The notes: generated by a model not told the origin, from the letters alone. A DNA stretch of 35,732 nt from a virus (IMGVR_UViG_3300044675_005663:1-35732), one strand, 5' to 3'; shown: positions 1-7,230, numbered from the stretch's first letter. Translations and numbers: made by a program.

Positions 1-137
1 CAACCCGCTGGGATTGCCCGCAGTTTGACGCAAGCCGGCGGATGGCGGACCTGTTCGGTGCCCAATTGATTGATGCCAGCCATCACCCAGGGGAAGGTGC
101 CTACTGGGCCGTGCATCGCGTGGGGCCGGTAGTGTGA
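1..137 (+). CDS. C-terminal end of an unrecognised upstream gene (partial)
   Basis: An open frame enters from the left edge (first full codon at base 3) and stops with TGA at 135-137. The 44 visible residues contain the stretches WDCPQFD and HHPGEGAYWAVHRVG. The stop overlaps the GTG start of the next gene (GTGTGA), which is the coupling typical of this phage operon and supports it as real. The family is not recognised, and too little is visible to assign a role. Confidence 0.5.
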   Translation, partial: TRWDCPQFDASRRMADLFGAQLIDASHHPGEGAYWAVHRVGPVV

Positions 138-844
138 CGCCCGCAACACAGCCGCCATGGCTTGAGCCCGTGGTCAAGATTGTCACCGGGTTTTACACGT
201 TTAGAGAAGACGCCCATCTTCCCTGGAGTGAATACTACGAAAGTGCAGGCGCGGACGCCCCCTATTACATTTCGCGGGACGCATTTGAAAGGGTCGGCAC
301 ACCGGATGGTCCTTGGTGCATTGGTTACCGTCATTACGGGATGGATGTTGAGGCAGGGCAGGTAATCGCAAAAGACAAGGCGCTTGAGCTGCTATCGGAT
401 GACCTGCAGTCAATTGCCAAAAAACTGGACGATCTATTGCCATGCTTTCATTGCTGGCCCTACCAGATTCAGGCCGTAGTGGTTTCGCTGGTGTTTGATC
501 AGGGGTTTGATGCTTTCCTAAGTACCGCATTAGGGGAGGAAATGGCGACGACTTGGTATGGCTGCAACCAACCCATGCGTTGCTATGAAGAATATTTTGA
601 AAAATATTTTGGCAAGGTTGATACGCATGGAAAGCGGCTTTACCACGCTCATTTAGATTTATTTGACCAGTTACGGGAGTTCCGACGCGCCGAAGACAAG
701 GCAAAACGTGAAGCTAAACGCATCGCCAAACGGGTCGCGTTAAAGGCAAAGCGCGAGAAAGCTACCCAACCGCATCGGTCATGCTTGGCGGTTTGGCGCC
801 TTAGCCAGCGCGACAAGCTGCAGCGGATTGGGGTGGCCGCGTGA
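134..844 (+). CDS. GH24 lysozyme-like protein with degenerate active site
   Basis: The 236-residue product resembles phage GH24 muramidases. WCIGYRHYG (residues 61-69) sits where the family has WTIGYGHTG, followed by DVEAGQVI, ALELLSDDL and QIQAVVVSLVFDQGFDAF (about 111-128), matching the Q-x-x-AL-V-S-FN-x-G block. The catalytic Thr of the T4 lysozyme triad is Cys62 here. The usual EG...AYxD segment before it is shortened, so the catalytic Glu is not obvious. A lysine/arginine-rich tail (about 185-215) follows. It starts at GTG overlapping the upstream stop and ends overlapping the TerL start. It may be a lysis enzyme, an inactive relative, or a small terminase-like DNA-binding protein; fold assignment is by motif only. 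Confidence 0.5.
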   Translation: MTPATQPPWLEPVVKIVTGFYTFREDAHLPWSEYYESAGADAPYYISRDAFERVGTPDGPWCIGYRHYGMDVEAGQVIAKDKALELLSDDLQSIAKKLDDLLPCFHCWPYQIQAVVVSLVFDQGFDAFLSTALGEEMATTWYGCNQPMRCYEEYFEKYFGKVDTHGKRLYHAHLDLFDQLREFRRAEDKAKREAKRIAKRVALKAKREKATQPHRSCLAVWRLSQRDKLQRIGVAA

Positions 845-2283
845 TCGTCCGCGCCCCCACCGCCGCCGCACGCCTTGCGGTGCTGGAGTTGGAGCGCACC
901 GAAGCAGCACACACCCGCCTAGACATTCCCGCCACCCTCGCCCGGATCCGTGACGACCTCCATGGTGGGCAGGTTGAGCTATTTGATGACACTACCACCC
1001 GTGAGATCGGCGTGGCCGCTGGCTACGGGGCAGGGAAGACCCTTGGCGCCTGCGCTAAAGCCTTTCAGCTCGCCGTGCTCAATCAGGGCTTCATCGGCTG
1101 CGTGTTGGAGCCCACGGGGCCAATGTTGCGGGACATCTGGATCAGGAAGTTTGACGACTTCCTAGATCATTACGGCATCCCCTACACATTCCGCGCCACA
1201 CCCCTGCCCGAGCACGTCCTCCACCTGCCCGAAGGTGATACGCCCGTAGTTGCCCGAAGCTTTGAGAACTACAAACGCATCGTCGGTCCTGACTGGGCAT
1301 GGGCGCTGATTGACGAGGTTGACACGGTGCAGGAGTACATCGCCGCACGGGGCTACGAAAAGATCCTTGGCCGGATCCGGGTCGGCCATGTCAGCCAGAT
1401 TGTTTCCCTGTCAACTCCCGAAGGATTTGTCTGGCATTACAAGACGTTTGGCACCGTCGAGGCCCAGGACGACCCTGGTAAGCGGCTGATCAGGATGCGC
1501 ACTCAGGACAACCCGCACTTGCCCGACGCCTACTTAGACAACCTGCGCACCCGCTATACCGGGCCAATGCTTGTGGCCTACATGGATGGCATCTACGTCA
1601 ACTTGAAGACTGGTCAGGTATATGACCGATTCAGTCGTGATCACCACGTCAAGCCCCTGCCCGATGGGCTGCGGGACACCGATCAGATCCTGGTTGGCAT
1701 TGACTTCAACGTGGGCAATATGTCGGCCGTTATGCTGGTAGTGCGTGGCCGGATCGTTCATGCGTTTGCCGAGATCATGGGCGCCCATGACACCGACGAC
1801 ATGTGCCGAAAGATCCGCAAGCGGTTCCCTGAACGTGCGATCTGGGCTTATCCCGATGCTAGCGGCGCCAACCGCAGCACCAACGCCAGCCTTTCGGACA
1901 TCGGGATCCTGAAGTCTTACGGCTTCATCAACTACGCACCTGACGCCAATCCCCCGGTACGTGATCGGGTCAACGTGGTGCAGGCCCTGCTGCTAAATGC
2001 CAAAGGTGAGACGCGGTTCTATATCACCGAAGACTGCCCACGGCTGATCGAAGCACAAGAGCGCCAGGGCTATAACGAACAAGGTGAACCGGATAAGAAG
2101 ACTGGTTACGATCACCCCAATGATGCCGTCGGCTATCCCCTTCACCGACTGTATGCCGCTGAGCTGGGCTACGGTCCTGGTGGTCCCATGCGTGTCACCA
2201 CCGCCACCTACGGCCACGGCGCCGCCGCCCCGCCACCACGGGACCCGGTGCCTAGGCGATCGCCTATCCCCGGCTTTCGATGA
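841..2283 (+). CDS. terL: Terminase large subunit (TerL)
   Basis: This is the DNA-packaging motor ATPase/nuclease that drives genome entry into the prohead through the portal. The 480-residue product has Walker A GYGAGKT at 61-67 and Walker B WALIDE at 154-159. A coupling motif SLSTPEG lies near 189-195. The RNase H-like nuclease domain shows acidic residues in GIDFN (D288), YPDASG (D339) and DHPNDAVGY (D424, D428). Length and domain order are normal for TerL. The start is GTG 841, overlapping the previous stop by four bases. The C-terminal 30 residues are Pro/Arg-rich. No separate small terminase subunit is recognised nearby. Confidence 0.95.
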   Translation: MIVRAPTAAARLAVLELERTEAAHTRLDIPATLARIRDDLHGGQVELFDDTTTREIGVAAGYGAGKTLGACAKAFQLAVLNQGFIGCVLEPTGPMLRDIWIRKFDDFLDHYGIPYTFRATPLPEHVLHLPEGDTPVVARSFENYKRIVGPDWAWALIDEVDTVQEYIAARGYEKILGRIRVGHVSQIVSLSTPEGFVWHYKTFGTVEAQDDPGKRLIRMRTQDNPHLPDAYLDNLRTRYTGPMLVAYMDGIYVNLKTGQVYDRFSRDHHVKPLPDGLRDTDQILVGIDFNVGNMSAVMLVVRGRIVHAFAEIMGAHDTDDMCRKIRKRFPERAIWAYPDASGANRSTNASLSDIGILKSYGFINYAPDANPPVRDRVNVVQALLLNAKGETRFYITEDCPRLIEAQERQGYNEQGEPDKKTGYDHPNDAVGYPLHRLYAAELGYGPGGPMRVTTATYGHGAAAPPPRDPVPRRSPIPGFR

Positions 2284-2717
2284 CCACTCAACCCACACAG
2301 GCCACAGCCATGACCCGCGAACTCACCGACCACAAAGTCAATCCTGCCAACGACAGCCTCAATGTCACGGTCGAAGACAGCCCCGGCGCTGGCGGGGCCC
2401 ATCACCGTTACTCAATCACCGGATTTGACACTGCCAACAATCCAAGCATTGAAGATCCACAAGGATATAAAGCGTCTTTTTCTAGGCAGGTGATCCTTTT
2501 TCAGAACGGTCCTATCAACGAGGTAGGCGTTAATGGCATCACCCACGAAGCCTTGCTTGTGATCCTAATTGATCGTCTGCGCTGCTTTCAATCCGGTCCT
2601 TACAACTGCTTTGAAAACTTCTGCGCCCTGACCCACTTAGAAGCCGCTCAAGCGTCGTTGCATAGCCGCACCCGCGCCCGCATGGATCGCGGGGTTGAAG
2701 GCACCCACCAGAAGTAG
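2280..2717 (+). CDS. Acb2/Tad1 hairpin-family protein, candidate immune-signal sponge
   Basis: The product is 145 residues, starting at ATG 2280 inside the TerL stop (ATGA); ATG 2310 is an alternative. Its second half carries FQNGPI (74-79), VNGITHE (84-90), then a helical hairpin signature FQSGPY (103-108), EN (112-113) and RTRARMDRGVEGTH (130-143). This signature matches, as I recall them, phage proteins annotated with the Acb2/Tad1 hairpin domain. Such proteins bind cyclic nucleotide or cyclic ADP-ribose signals and so block CBASS or Thoeris defence. The spacing of F103, N113, R130 and R134 fits my recollection of ligand-contacting residues in Tad1 (F82, N92, R109, R113). Function in this phage is inferred; virion or unrelated roles remain possible. 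Confidence 0.6.
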   Translation: MTTQPTQATAMTRELTDHKVNPANDSLNVTVEDSPGAGGAHHRYSITGFDTANNPSIEDPQGYKASFSRQVILFQNGPINEVGVNGITHEALLVILIDRLRCFQSGPYNCFENFCALTHLEAAQASLHSRTRARMDRGVEGTHQK

Positions 2718-2757
2718 CCCATCGCATTATCCGCCAACCCATCAACCCACCGAACCC

Positions 2758-2976
2758 ATGACCCACAAGCCAATCGACCACAGCGACATAACTGCCAACG
2801 ATTTAACTCAGGCAGATTTACGCGCCAAACGCGACACAGCAGCCAAAGCAATATCTGAAATTCTTAACCGTTTTTCAGGAGAAACGGGCCTAGTGGTTAG
2901 ATCGGTTGACTTAGATGTGCCAATTAGTTTTACTTTTCCAGGTCCGTATCTTGTTACGCTAGACATTAGACTGTGA
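2758..2976 (+). CDS. Small unknown protein (72 aa)
   Basis: The family is not recognised. The chosen start is ATG 2758, preceded by an ACCCACCGAACCC leader like other genes here; an earlier TTG at 2695 would overlap the previous gene. The N-terminal half looks helical (DLTQADLRAKRDTAAKAISEIL) and the C-terminal half beta-rich (LVVRSVDLDVP...YLVTLDIRL). The stop overlaps the next start (GTGA), so it lies in one operon with the hairpin-family gene before it and the sigma-like gene after it. Confidence 0.65.
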   Translation: MTHKPIDHSDITANDLTQADLRAKRDTAAKAISEILNRFSGETGLVVRSVDLDVPISFTFPGPYLVTLDIRL

Positions 2977-3230
2977 TCGAAGCGTACAAGCCCCCCCGCC
3001 AAACCTTCCGAGCCGTGATCGTCCTTCGCCGCATCTACAACTACGTTGTCGCTCAGCGGCTTGTCCCATTCCACCTGCCCGCATCAGAGCGTGAGCTACG
3101 CCGCTGGGATGCTCTTGGCGAGGCTTACGGCGCCCTGCTGGAGATCAAGTACGCCGACAGCCTGCAGTCCGCCCGCGAGCTTGCGGCAGGCTCCGTCGAT
3201 CGCGTTCGTGCATCTTGCCGCCAGTCATGA
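2973..3230 (+). CDS. Small unknown basic protein (85 aa)
   Basis: The GTG start at 2973 overlaps the previous stop, and its own stop (3228-3230) overlaps the ATG at 3227 of the sigma-like frame. It is rich in Arg and predicted helical (AVIVLRRIYNYVVAQRL, SERELRRWDALGEAYGALLEI). No domain is recognised. Close coupling on both sides supports it as a genuine gene of the TerL-to-portal operon. Confidence 0.65.
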   Translation: MIEAYKPPRQTFRAVIVLRRIYNYVVAQRLVPFHLPASERELRRWDALGEAYGALLEIKYADSLQSARELAAGSVDRVRASCRQS

Positions 3231-4318
3231 CTACCATCCTCAACCCGCAACCGCAACCCACCGATGGCAACCTTGAAGCTCCCGAAGGCACCGCTATCCC
3301 AACTGGTCGGCAGGCCGGTGGCGGGGACGTGGCGACTTCGCCAGTCGTCGCAGGGGAGCCACCTGGAAGTGTTCAGGTTCGGCGGGAGCTGGACACCACC
3401 ATCGCGGGAGGTGAAGATCCACCTGACGCCAAGCCACGTCGTGCTACTCGATCGCGGCGAGCTGTTCGTGAAGGAGAACCCCTAGAACAGCCAGTCAAGC
3501 CCGGTAGCCCGCCCCGTACCGAGCTATCCGAGCGGTTGATCACTGAAAACCAAGGCCTCGCCCGCGCTGCTGCCAACAAGTGGGCAAGGCTTTGCGGTCG
3601 GCACTATGACGACTTCATCGGCCCCGCGTTGTTGGGGCTTGTCAATGGCTGCCGACGCTACGACCCCACCCGTATCAACCCTAGTACCGGGCGCCCGTAT
3701 GCCATCTCTACCTGCGTCTGCCAGTACATCGAAGGGGAGATCAAGCATTACATCAGGGATCATGGCTATGACGTAAAAATGCCTAGCAAGTGGCGCGAGC
3801 ACTACCCAAAGGCGCGCAGGTTGCTGGCCGAAGGCTTGGCCCTGGCCCAGATAGTGGAGGCCATCCCCGCCTTCACCGAGGCTGAGTTCACCGAAATGAT
3901 GGGTGCCATGGTCGGCACCGTTGAGCTTGAGGATGAGATCACCCTGTTCAGCGATCACCAGCCCGAGTCCGTGGACCAGAGCATCGCAGCGGCATTGTTC
4001 CGACTGACTGAACAAGCATTTAACAACCTGCGACCCGCTGACCGTGGCCTACTGGAGCGATGGGCTGCCGATCCGTTCAAGCGGTCCTTCCCGTCAGGGC
4101 CGCTCATCCAGTTTCACAACCGCTTGAAGGCTCAGCTGCGCGGCAAGACCCTGCAACAGTTCCGCCAGGTGATGCTTGACATTGACGTGGTGGCCACACC
4201 CCCAGCACCCAAGGCACGCAGCCCACGCCAGCCCAGGCCCGCAGCTTCCCCAGTAGTCCAGCCGTCGCTGTTTGGCCGTAATCAGCGCAAGCCACACCCT
4301 AGGGCGGTAAAGCTATAG
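3227..4318 (+). CDS. Sigma-70 region 2 protein, SigF-like (phage sigma-like factor)
   Basis: Residues about 104-192 match region 2 of cyanobacterial-type group 3 sigma factors: LITENQGLARAAANKW, DDFIGPALLGLVNGCRRYDP, then STCVCQYIEGEIKHYIRDHG and VKMPSKWRE. The last segment corresponds to the -10 recognition and core-binding part (FSSFAVPYIxGEIxHYLRD in SigF-like proteins, from memory). A short region-3-like stretch follows (ALAQIVEAIPAFTEAEF). No clear region 4 helix-turn-helix is seen; the C-terminus is Pro/Arg-rich. It probably recruits RNA polymerase to phage promoters. The start is uncertain: ATG 3227 gives 363 residues with a low-complexity first 100, and TTG 3536 would start directly at region 2. 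Confidence 0.75.
   Translation: MTTILNPQPQPTDGNLEAPEGTAIPTGRQAGGGDVATSPVVAGEPPGSVQVRRELDTTIAGGEDPPDAKPRRATRSRRAVREGEPLEQPVKPGSPPRTELSERLITENQGLARAAANKWARLCGRHYDDFIGPALLGLVNGCRRYDPTRINPSTGRPYAISTCVCQYIEGEIKHYIRDHGYDVKMPSKWREHYPKARRLLAEGLALAQIVEAIPAFTEAEFTEMMGAMVGTVELEDEITLFSDHQPESVDQSIAAALFRLTEQAFNNLRPADRGLLERWAADPFKRSFPSGPLIQFHNRLKAQLRGKTLQQFRQVMLDIDVVATPPAPKARSPRQPRPAASPVVQPSLFGRNQRKPHPRAVKL
3264..3485 (+). CDS. Nested small ORF (73 aa) in another frame of the sigma-like gene
   Basis: This frame starts at ATG 3264 after a CAACCCACCG leader and stops with TAG at 3483-3485. Its codons are strongly G/C-ending and the product looks like a folded protein (LVGRPVAGTWRLRQ, HLEVFRFGGSW, VKIHLTPSHVVLLDRGELFV). 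The sigma-like frame over the same bases is Pro/Gly/Arg-rich and low in complexity. I therefore suspect this is the true gene over 3264-3485 and that the sigma-like protein begins later or overlaps it. The family is unknown. Confidence 0.5.
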   Translation: MATLKLPKAPLSQLVGRPVAGTWRLRQSSQGSHLEVFRFGGSWTPPSREVKIHLTPSHVVLLDRGELFVKENP

Positions 4319-4325
4319 CCCAGCA

Positions 4326-4333
4326 GGAAAGCT
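4326..4333 (+). repeat. GGAAAGCT boundary motif, copy 1
   Basis: An exact GGAAAGCT, followed by CCAG, lies in the 42-nt gap between the sigma-like gene and the portal, 35 nt before the portal start. It is one of ten exact copies, all in gene gaps and all oriented toward a start codon. Confidence 0.75.
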
Positions 4334-4360
4334 CCAGTAGCAGGCTAATCGTAGGCGCTG

Positions 4361-5857
4361 GTGAAGTCGAGTCATTCTGGAACTGACCCCAAGCTGCCGA
4401 GTTTTCAGCACCCGGTACTGAAGGAGCATCAGGAAGATCTGGAGCGTGCCTATGACGCCTGGCATTGCCTCAAGGGTGATGAGATCAAGCGTAAATACTT
4501 ACCAGCCGAACCAGCCGAGCCACCTACCGCCTACGAAGGACGATTGGGTCGCGCTGTGTTCAGCGACTTCTTCAGGGCTGGTCTGGAAGGGTTCGCCGGG
4601 GTGTTGTCACGCTCCGAGTTAAAAGATCCGCCGCCAACATTTGAAGCAGCTAAGGACAACGTAGACCTTGAGGGCAATTCGCTGGAGGCCTTCTGGCTCA
4701 CCGTGGACCCCCTGTGCCTGCGCGATGGCGGCGTCCCGATCCTGGTCGAGATGCCAGACGGCCAACCCACCAATGGTGCCAGTGAAGCAGCAGCAAAGCG
4801 GCGCCCGTATCTGGTCAGCCGCACCCGTGCTACCTGCCTGAATTGGAAGACCGCCGTAGTCGGCTCGGTTGAGGTGGTAACCCGCTGCACGTTCCTGGAA
4901 TGGGCGGAAGTTGATAGTGAGGATGGTGCTTTTGGCGTGAAATATGAAGAGCGCTACCGGGTGATTGAACCGGGGAAATGGACGCTCTACCGGCTGATCA
5001 AGCGTGGCGATGGTTCCATGGTTATGGAGGTGGTGGACAAGGGGCAGTACCTAGACTCGAATCAGAAGCCGCTGACCATCTGCCCAGTGGTCTGGTACTC
5101 GGCCGAGAAAGCCGGCTTCGGCCATGGTGCGCTGCCATTGCGGCAAGTGGTCGAGCACTGCTTCCAGTATTTCCGCAAATCAAGCGATCTGGAAGAGAAA
5201 ACCCACAAGTGCGCCATGCCGGTGCCGGTGGAAGAGGGTGGCCTGCCGCCTGGCCCTGGCCAGACTGCCGCCCCGTTAGTGATCGGGCCCAACACTGTAA
5301 TCAGGCTGCAAACGGGAGGGAAGTTCTACTGGTCTGAACCTGCGGCCACGTCCCTGGCTGAGCAACGGGCTCAAATCAAGGAAGTGAAGGAGCTGATTGA
5401 TCAGCAGTTGCTCGGCTTCCTGACCGGTGAAAGCAAAATCACCAAAACCGCCACCCAGTCCCAGCTCGAAGGCGGCCGAACCCAGGCAAGTATCAGGGCG
5501 ATGGGCGAGCGCAAGAAGTCGGTAATGCAGTCCATATTTGCGATCTGGTGCCTCTACACCGGGGAGCAGTTGGCGGTCGGCGCTGGCCTGACGATGGACG
5601 AAAACGCGTTCGCTCCCCCGGTGGATGCGCAACGAGCGGACGCATTGCAGCGGCTTGCTGGTGGTGTTGAGCTGATCAGCCAGGAAAGCGGCGTTGCGGA
5701 GCTGATTCGTGGTGGCTTCAACCGGTCAACAACCAGCGTGGCCGATGAGATGGAAAGGATCAACCGGGAGCGGCCGATGCTGGGGGCACCGACGCCGGAG
5801 CGGGACGACCTGTCCACGCCGCTGGATGAGGAGCTACCGGGCGAGGATGAGGGCTAA
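4361..5857 (+). CDS. Portal protein (DUF4055-like)
   Basis: This 498-residue protein occupies the place of the portal, downstream of TerL. The sequence resembles DUF4055 portal-like proteins: N-terminal HPVLKEHQEDLERAYDAWHCLKG with YLPAEPAE, RAVFSDFFRAGLEGFAGVLSR (about 66-86), and a long C-terminal helix with STT and DEMERINRERP. The portal is the dodecameric ring at the unique capsid vertex that receives the packaging motor and the tail connector. The start is GTG 4361; no strong Shine-Dalgarno sequence is seen. It follows the first GGAAAGCT motif, so it may head its own transcript. Confidence 0.8.
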   Translation: MKSSHSGTDPKLPSFQHPVLKEHQEDLERAYDAWHCLKGDEIKRKYLPAEPAEPPTAYEGRLGRAVFSDFFRAGLEGFAGVLSRSELKDPPPTFEAAKDNVDLEGNSLEAFWLTVDPLCLRDGGVPILVEMPDGQPTNGASEAAAKRRPYLVSRTRATCLNWKTAVVGSVEVVTRCTFLEWAEVDSEDGAFGVKYEERYRVIEPGKWTLYRLIKRGDGSMVMEVVDKGQYLDSNQKPLTICPVVWYSAEKAGFGHGALPLRQVVEHCFQYFRKSSDLEEKTHKCAMPVPVEEGGLPPGPGQTAAPLVIGPNTVIRLQTGGKFYWSEPAATSLAEQRAQIKEVKELIDQQLLGFLTGESKITKTATQSQLEGGRTQASIRAMGERKKSVMQSIFAIWCLYTGEQLAVGAGLTMDENAFAPPVDAQRADALQRLAGGVELISQESGVAELIRGGFNRSTTSVADEMERINRERPMLGAPTPERDDLSTPLDEELPGEDEG

Positions 5858-5859
5858 GG

Positions 5860-5930
5860 GATTGTGACGGATTGCGAAGTGTGCGGGCTGGTTGCTGCTG
5901 AGCCGTAACGGACCGGCTACATTATGAGGA
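5860..5930 (+). promoter_or_regulatory. Composite promoter-like element, copy A
   Basis: GATTGTGACGGAT (5860-5872) is followed exactly 32 nt later by GTAACGGACCGGCTAC (5905-5920) and an AT-rich ATTATGAGG, then the start of a small gene at 5972. The 5' box is a degenerate form of the palindrome GATTG-CGA-CAATC seen in copies B and C. Position and conservation suggest a promoter with an upstream operator or activator site. Confidence 0.65.
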
Positions 5931-5971
5931 CAGGCAAGGGAAACCGAGCCGCCACCGCCACCTCGCCAGCC

Positions 5972-6274
5972 ATGACCGCCATCCTTACTGCCGAAGAAGT
6001 CCTAGCCATCGCCGAGTCAAAAGCTGACCAAGCCAGCACCGCGTATCGTCGCCAGCAGGCTGCTGTGATTGGCGCCGTTTACATCACGGACTTAGCCGAT
6101 TTCCGCCACGCTGTTCGTTATGCCGCTACTGGCGCGGTTGTGCATGTTGCTGGGTGCATGGCTCAGTTCGACCATTACACCTGTATTGGTGAATTGACCG
6201 ATGGCGTCAGGCTTTACAGCCCTGCAGTCCACCCTGGAATCGAAGCTGCCGAATGGGCCGCCATCGTTGACTGA
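5972..6274 (+). CDS. Unknown small protein (100 aa) behind element A
   Basis: The family is not recognised. ATG 5972 is preferred over ATG 5924 because the latter lies inside the promoter-like element and would add a low-complexity leader. Residues about 1-35 look helical (TAEEVLAIAESKADQASTAYRRQQAAVIG). The rest is mixed, with FRHAVRYAATGAVVHVAG and an acidic end. It is the first member of a series of similarly sized cassettes, each followed by a GC hairpin. Confidence 0.65.
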   Translation: MTAILTAEEVLAIAESKADQASTAYRRQQAAVIGAVYITDLADFRHAVRYAATGAVVHVAGCMAQFDHYTCIGELTDGVRLYSPAVHPGIEAAEWAAIVD

Positions 6275-6284
6275 CTCCTGCGGC

Positions 6285-6304
6285 TTGCCGGGGCCTGGCG
6301 GCAA
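6285..6304 (+). repeat. GC hairpin downstream of small gene, copy 1
   Basis: TTGCCG pairs with CGGCAA around GGGCCTGG, eleven bases after the stop at 6274. It belongs to a set of four hairpins ending in CGGCAA after small genes. Confidence 0.6.
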
Positions 6305-6323
6305 CCACGCCTAGCCCATCACC

Positions 6324-6343
6324 GCCCCCATCCGGGGCTTTTT
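6324..6343 (+). terminator. Rho-independent terminator
   Basis: GCCCC (6324-6328) pairs with GGGGC (6334-6338) and is followed by five T residues. It ends the transcript of the 100-aa gene just before promoter-like copy B. Confidence 0.75.
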
Positions 6344-6356
6344 CATGCCCGGCCCA

Positions 6357-6427
6357 GATTGCGACAATCTGTGAACTGTCACCCCTTCCCCCGCATGTTG
6401 CGTAACGCACCGGCTACTATATGAAGA
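6357..6427 (+). promoter_or_regulatory. Composite promoter-like element, copy B
   Basis: The perfect palindrome GATTG-CGA-CAATC (6357-6369) is followed by TGTGAACTG. After exactly 32 nt comes GTAACGCACCGGCTAC (6402-6417), then TATATGAAG. It sits directly after a terminator and about 110 nt before the next start, as expected of a promoter with an operator. Confidence 0.7.
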
Positions 6428-6533
6428 CCGGGGGAGAAATCCGCCGATCGCCAGCCGGCCATAGGCGTCAAACCGGGCCGAATCGCCCCCAGCAGTCCGG
6501 GGGCAACCAACCACCACCCTCCGCCAGCCAGCC

Positions 6534-6836
6534 ATGACCGTCACCACCTTTCGCAGCAACTACGGCTCTTACAATGTCACCCGTGCCGTGCTGGCATGTA
6601 AGCCAGAAATCAACAACGAAGGCACTACAACTCAAGATGTAGTGATCTTTGAAACTACCGATCAACAAGAAGCTGTAAGTATTGTTGGCAAAACTTTGTT
6701 TGTGCTGGCCAATGGCCACACCTTTGAATCCAGCTATGACGGTCAGCGCCGCACATCGCTCAAGCCATGTGCCCGCAAGCAATACGCAAGCATACTCAAG
6801 CAGGGTTACAGCCCAGATATTGAGCTGATCTACTGA
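6534..6836 (+). CDS. Unknown small protein (100 aa) behind element B
   Basis: ATG 6534 follows a long CCACC-rich leader without a Shine-Dalgarno sequence. The protein looks beta-rich in its middle (QDVVIFETTDQQEAVSIVGKTLFVLANGHTFESSYDG) and ends with a basic segment and YSPDIELIY. No family is recognised. Its leader carries promoter-like copy B and it is followed by hairpin copy 2. Codon choice is less GC-rich than the flanking structural genes. Confidence 0.7.
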   Translation: MTVTTFRSNYGSYNVTRAVLACKPEINNEGTTTQDVVIFETTDQQEAVSIVGKTLFVLANGHTFESSYDGQRRTSLKPCARKQYASILKQGYSPDIELIY

Positions 6837-6855
6837 TCCCCCCCCACTGCGGATC

Positions 6856-6874
6856 GCCGGGAGCCTATCCCGGC
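6856..6874 (+). repeat. GC hairpin downstream of small gene, copy 2
   Basis: GCCGGGA (6856-6862) pairs perfectly with TCCCGGC (6868-6874) and AA follows. It lies 19 nt after the stop at 6836. There is no T-run, so processing, attenuation or a protein site are alternatives to termination. Confidence 0.65.
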
Positions 6875-6929
6875 AACCCATTACCTTTTCCGCCACCAGC
6901 CAACCATCCAACAACCCAGCACCCTGGCA

Positions 6930-7106
6930 ATGAATCACCTAGTCATCGTCCCCGCCCACGAAGTAACCAGCCTGGCCCACGGCGTCACCGCAGCCGACGA
7001 TATGGAGGCATCGCAGGACTGGGAGAGGGACGCTGCGCGGCGACGCAGCCACGATCTGGAGCGCTGGCAGCGGGAGGCCGAAGCACGGGTCGGGTTTCGC
7101 ATCTGA
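6930..7106 (+). CDS. Unknown small protein (58 aa)
   Basis: ATG 6930 opens a 58-residue frame ending at TGA 7104-7106, two bases before promoter-like copy C. The C-terminal half is a highly charged helix (DWERDAARRRSHDLERWQREAEARVG) typical of small DNA- or protein-binding phage proteins. The leader has the CCACC/CAACC composition of neighbouring genes. The family is not recognised. Confidence 0.6.
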   Translation: MNHLVIVPAHEVTSLAHGVTAADDMEASQDWERDAARRRSHDLERWQREAEARVGFRI

Positions 7107-7108
7107 CC

Positions 7109-7179
7109 GATTGCGACAATCTGTGAACCGGCCCACCATCCCCTCGCCATCCTGTAACGGACCGGCTACCATATAGGAA
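7109..7179 (+). promoter_or_regulatory. Composite promoter-like element, copy C
   Basis: GATTGCGACAATC (7109-7121) plus TGTGAACCG is followed after exactly 32 nt by GTAACGGACCGGCTAC (7154-7169) and CATATAGGA. The following leader, ACAGGCAAGGG with GAGCCGCCACC, is nearly the same as in copy A, showing that the duplication includes the 5' untranslated region. Confidence 0.7.
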
Positions 7180-7230
7180 CAGGCAAGGGGGAACCCGAGC
7201 CGCCACCACCGCTACCGCAACCAGCCAGTC

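Noticed and set aside
201-704. 167-codon minus-strand frame opposite the lysozyme-like gene
   Set aside because: Composition is not protein-like, it has no coupling to neighbours, and the + strand frame shows a recognisable motif and operon overlaps on both sides.
3524-4015. 163-codon minus-strand frame opposite the sigma-like gene
   Set aside because: The + strand frame here is the strong sigma region 2, so the opposite frame is a shadow.
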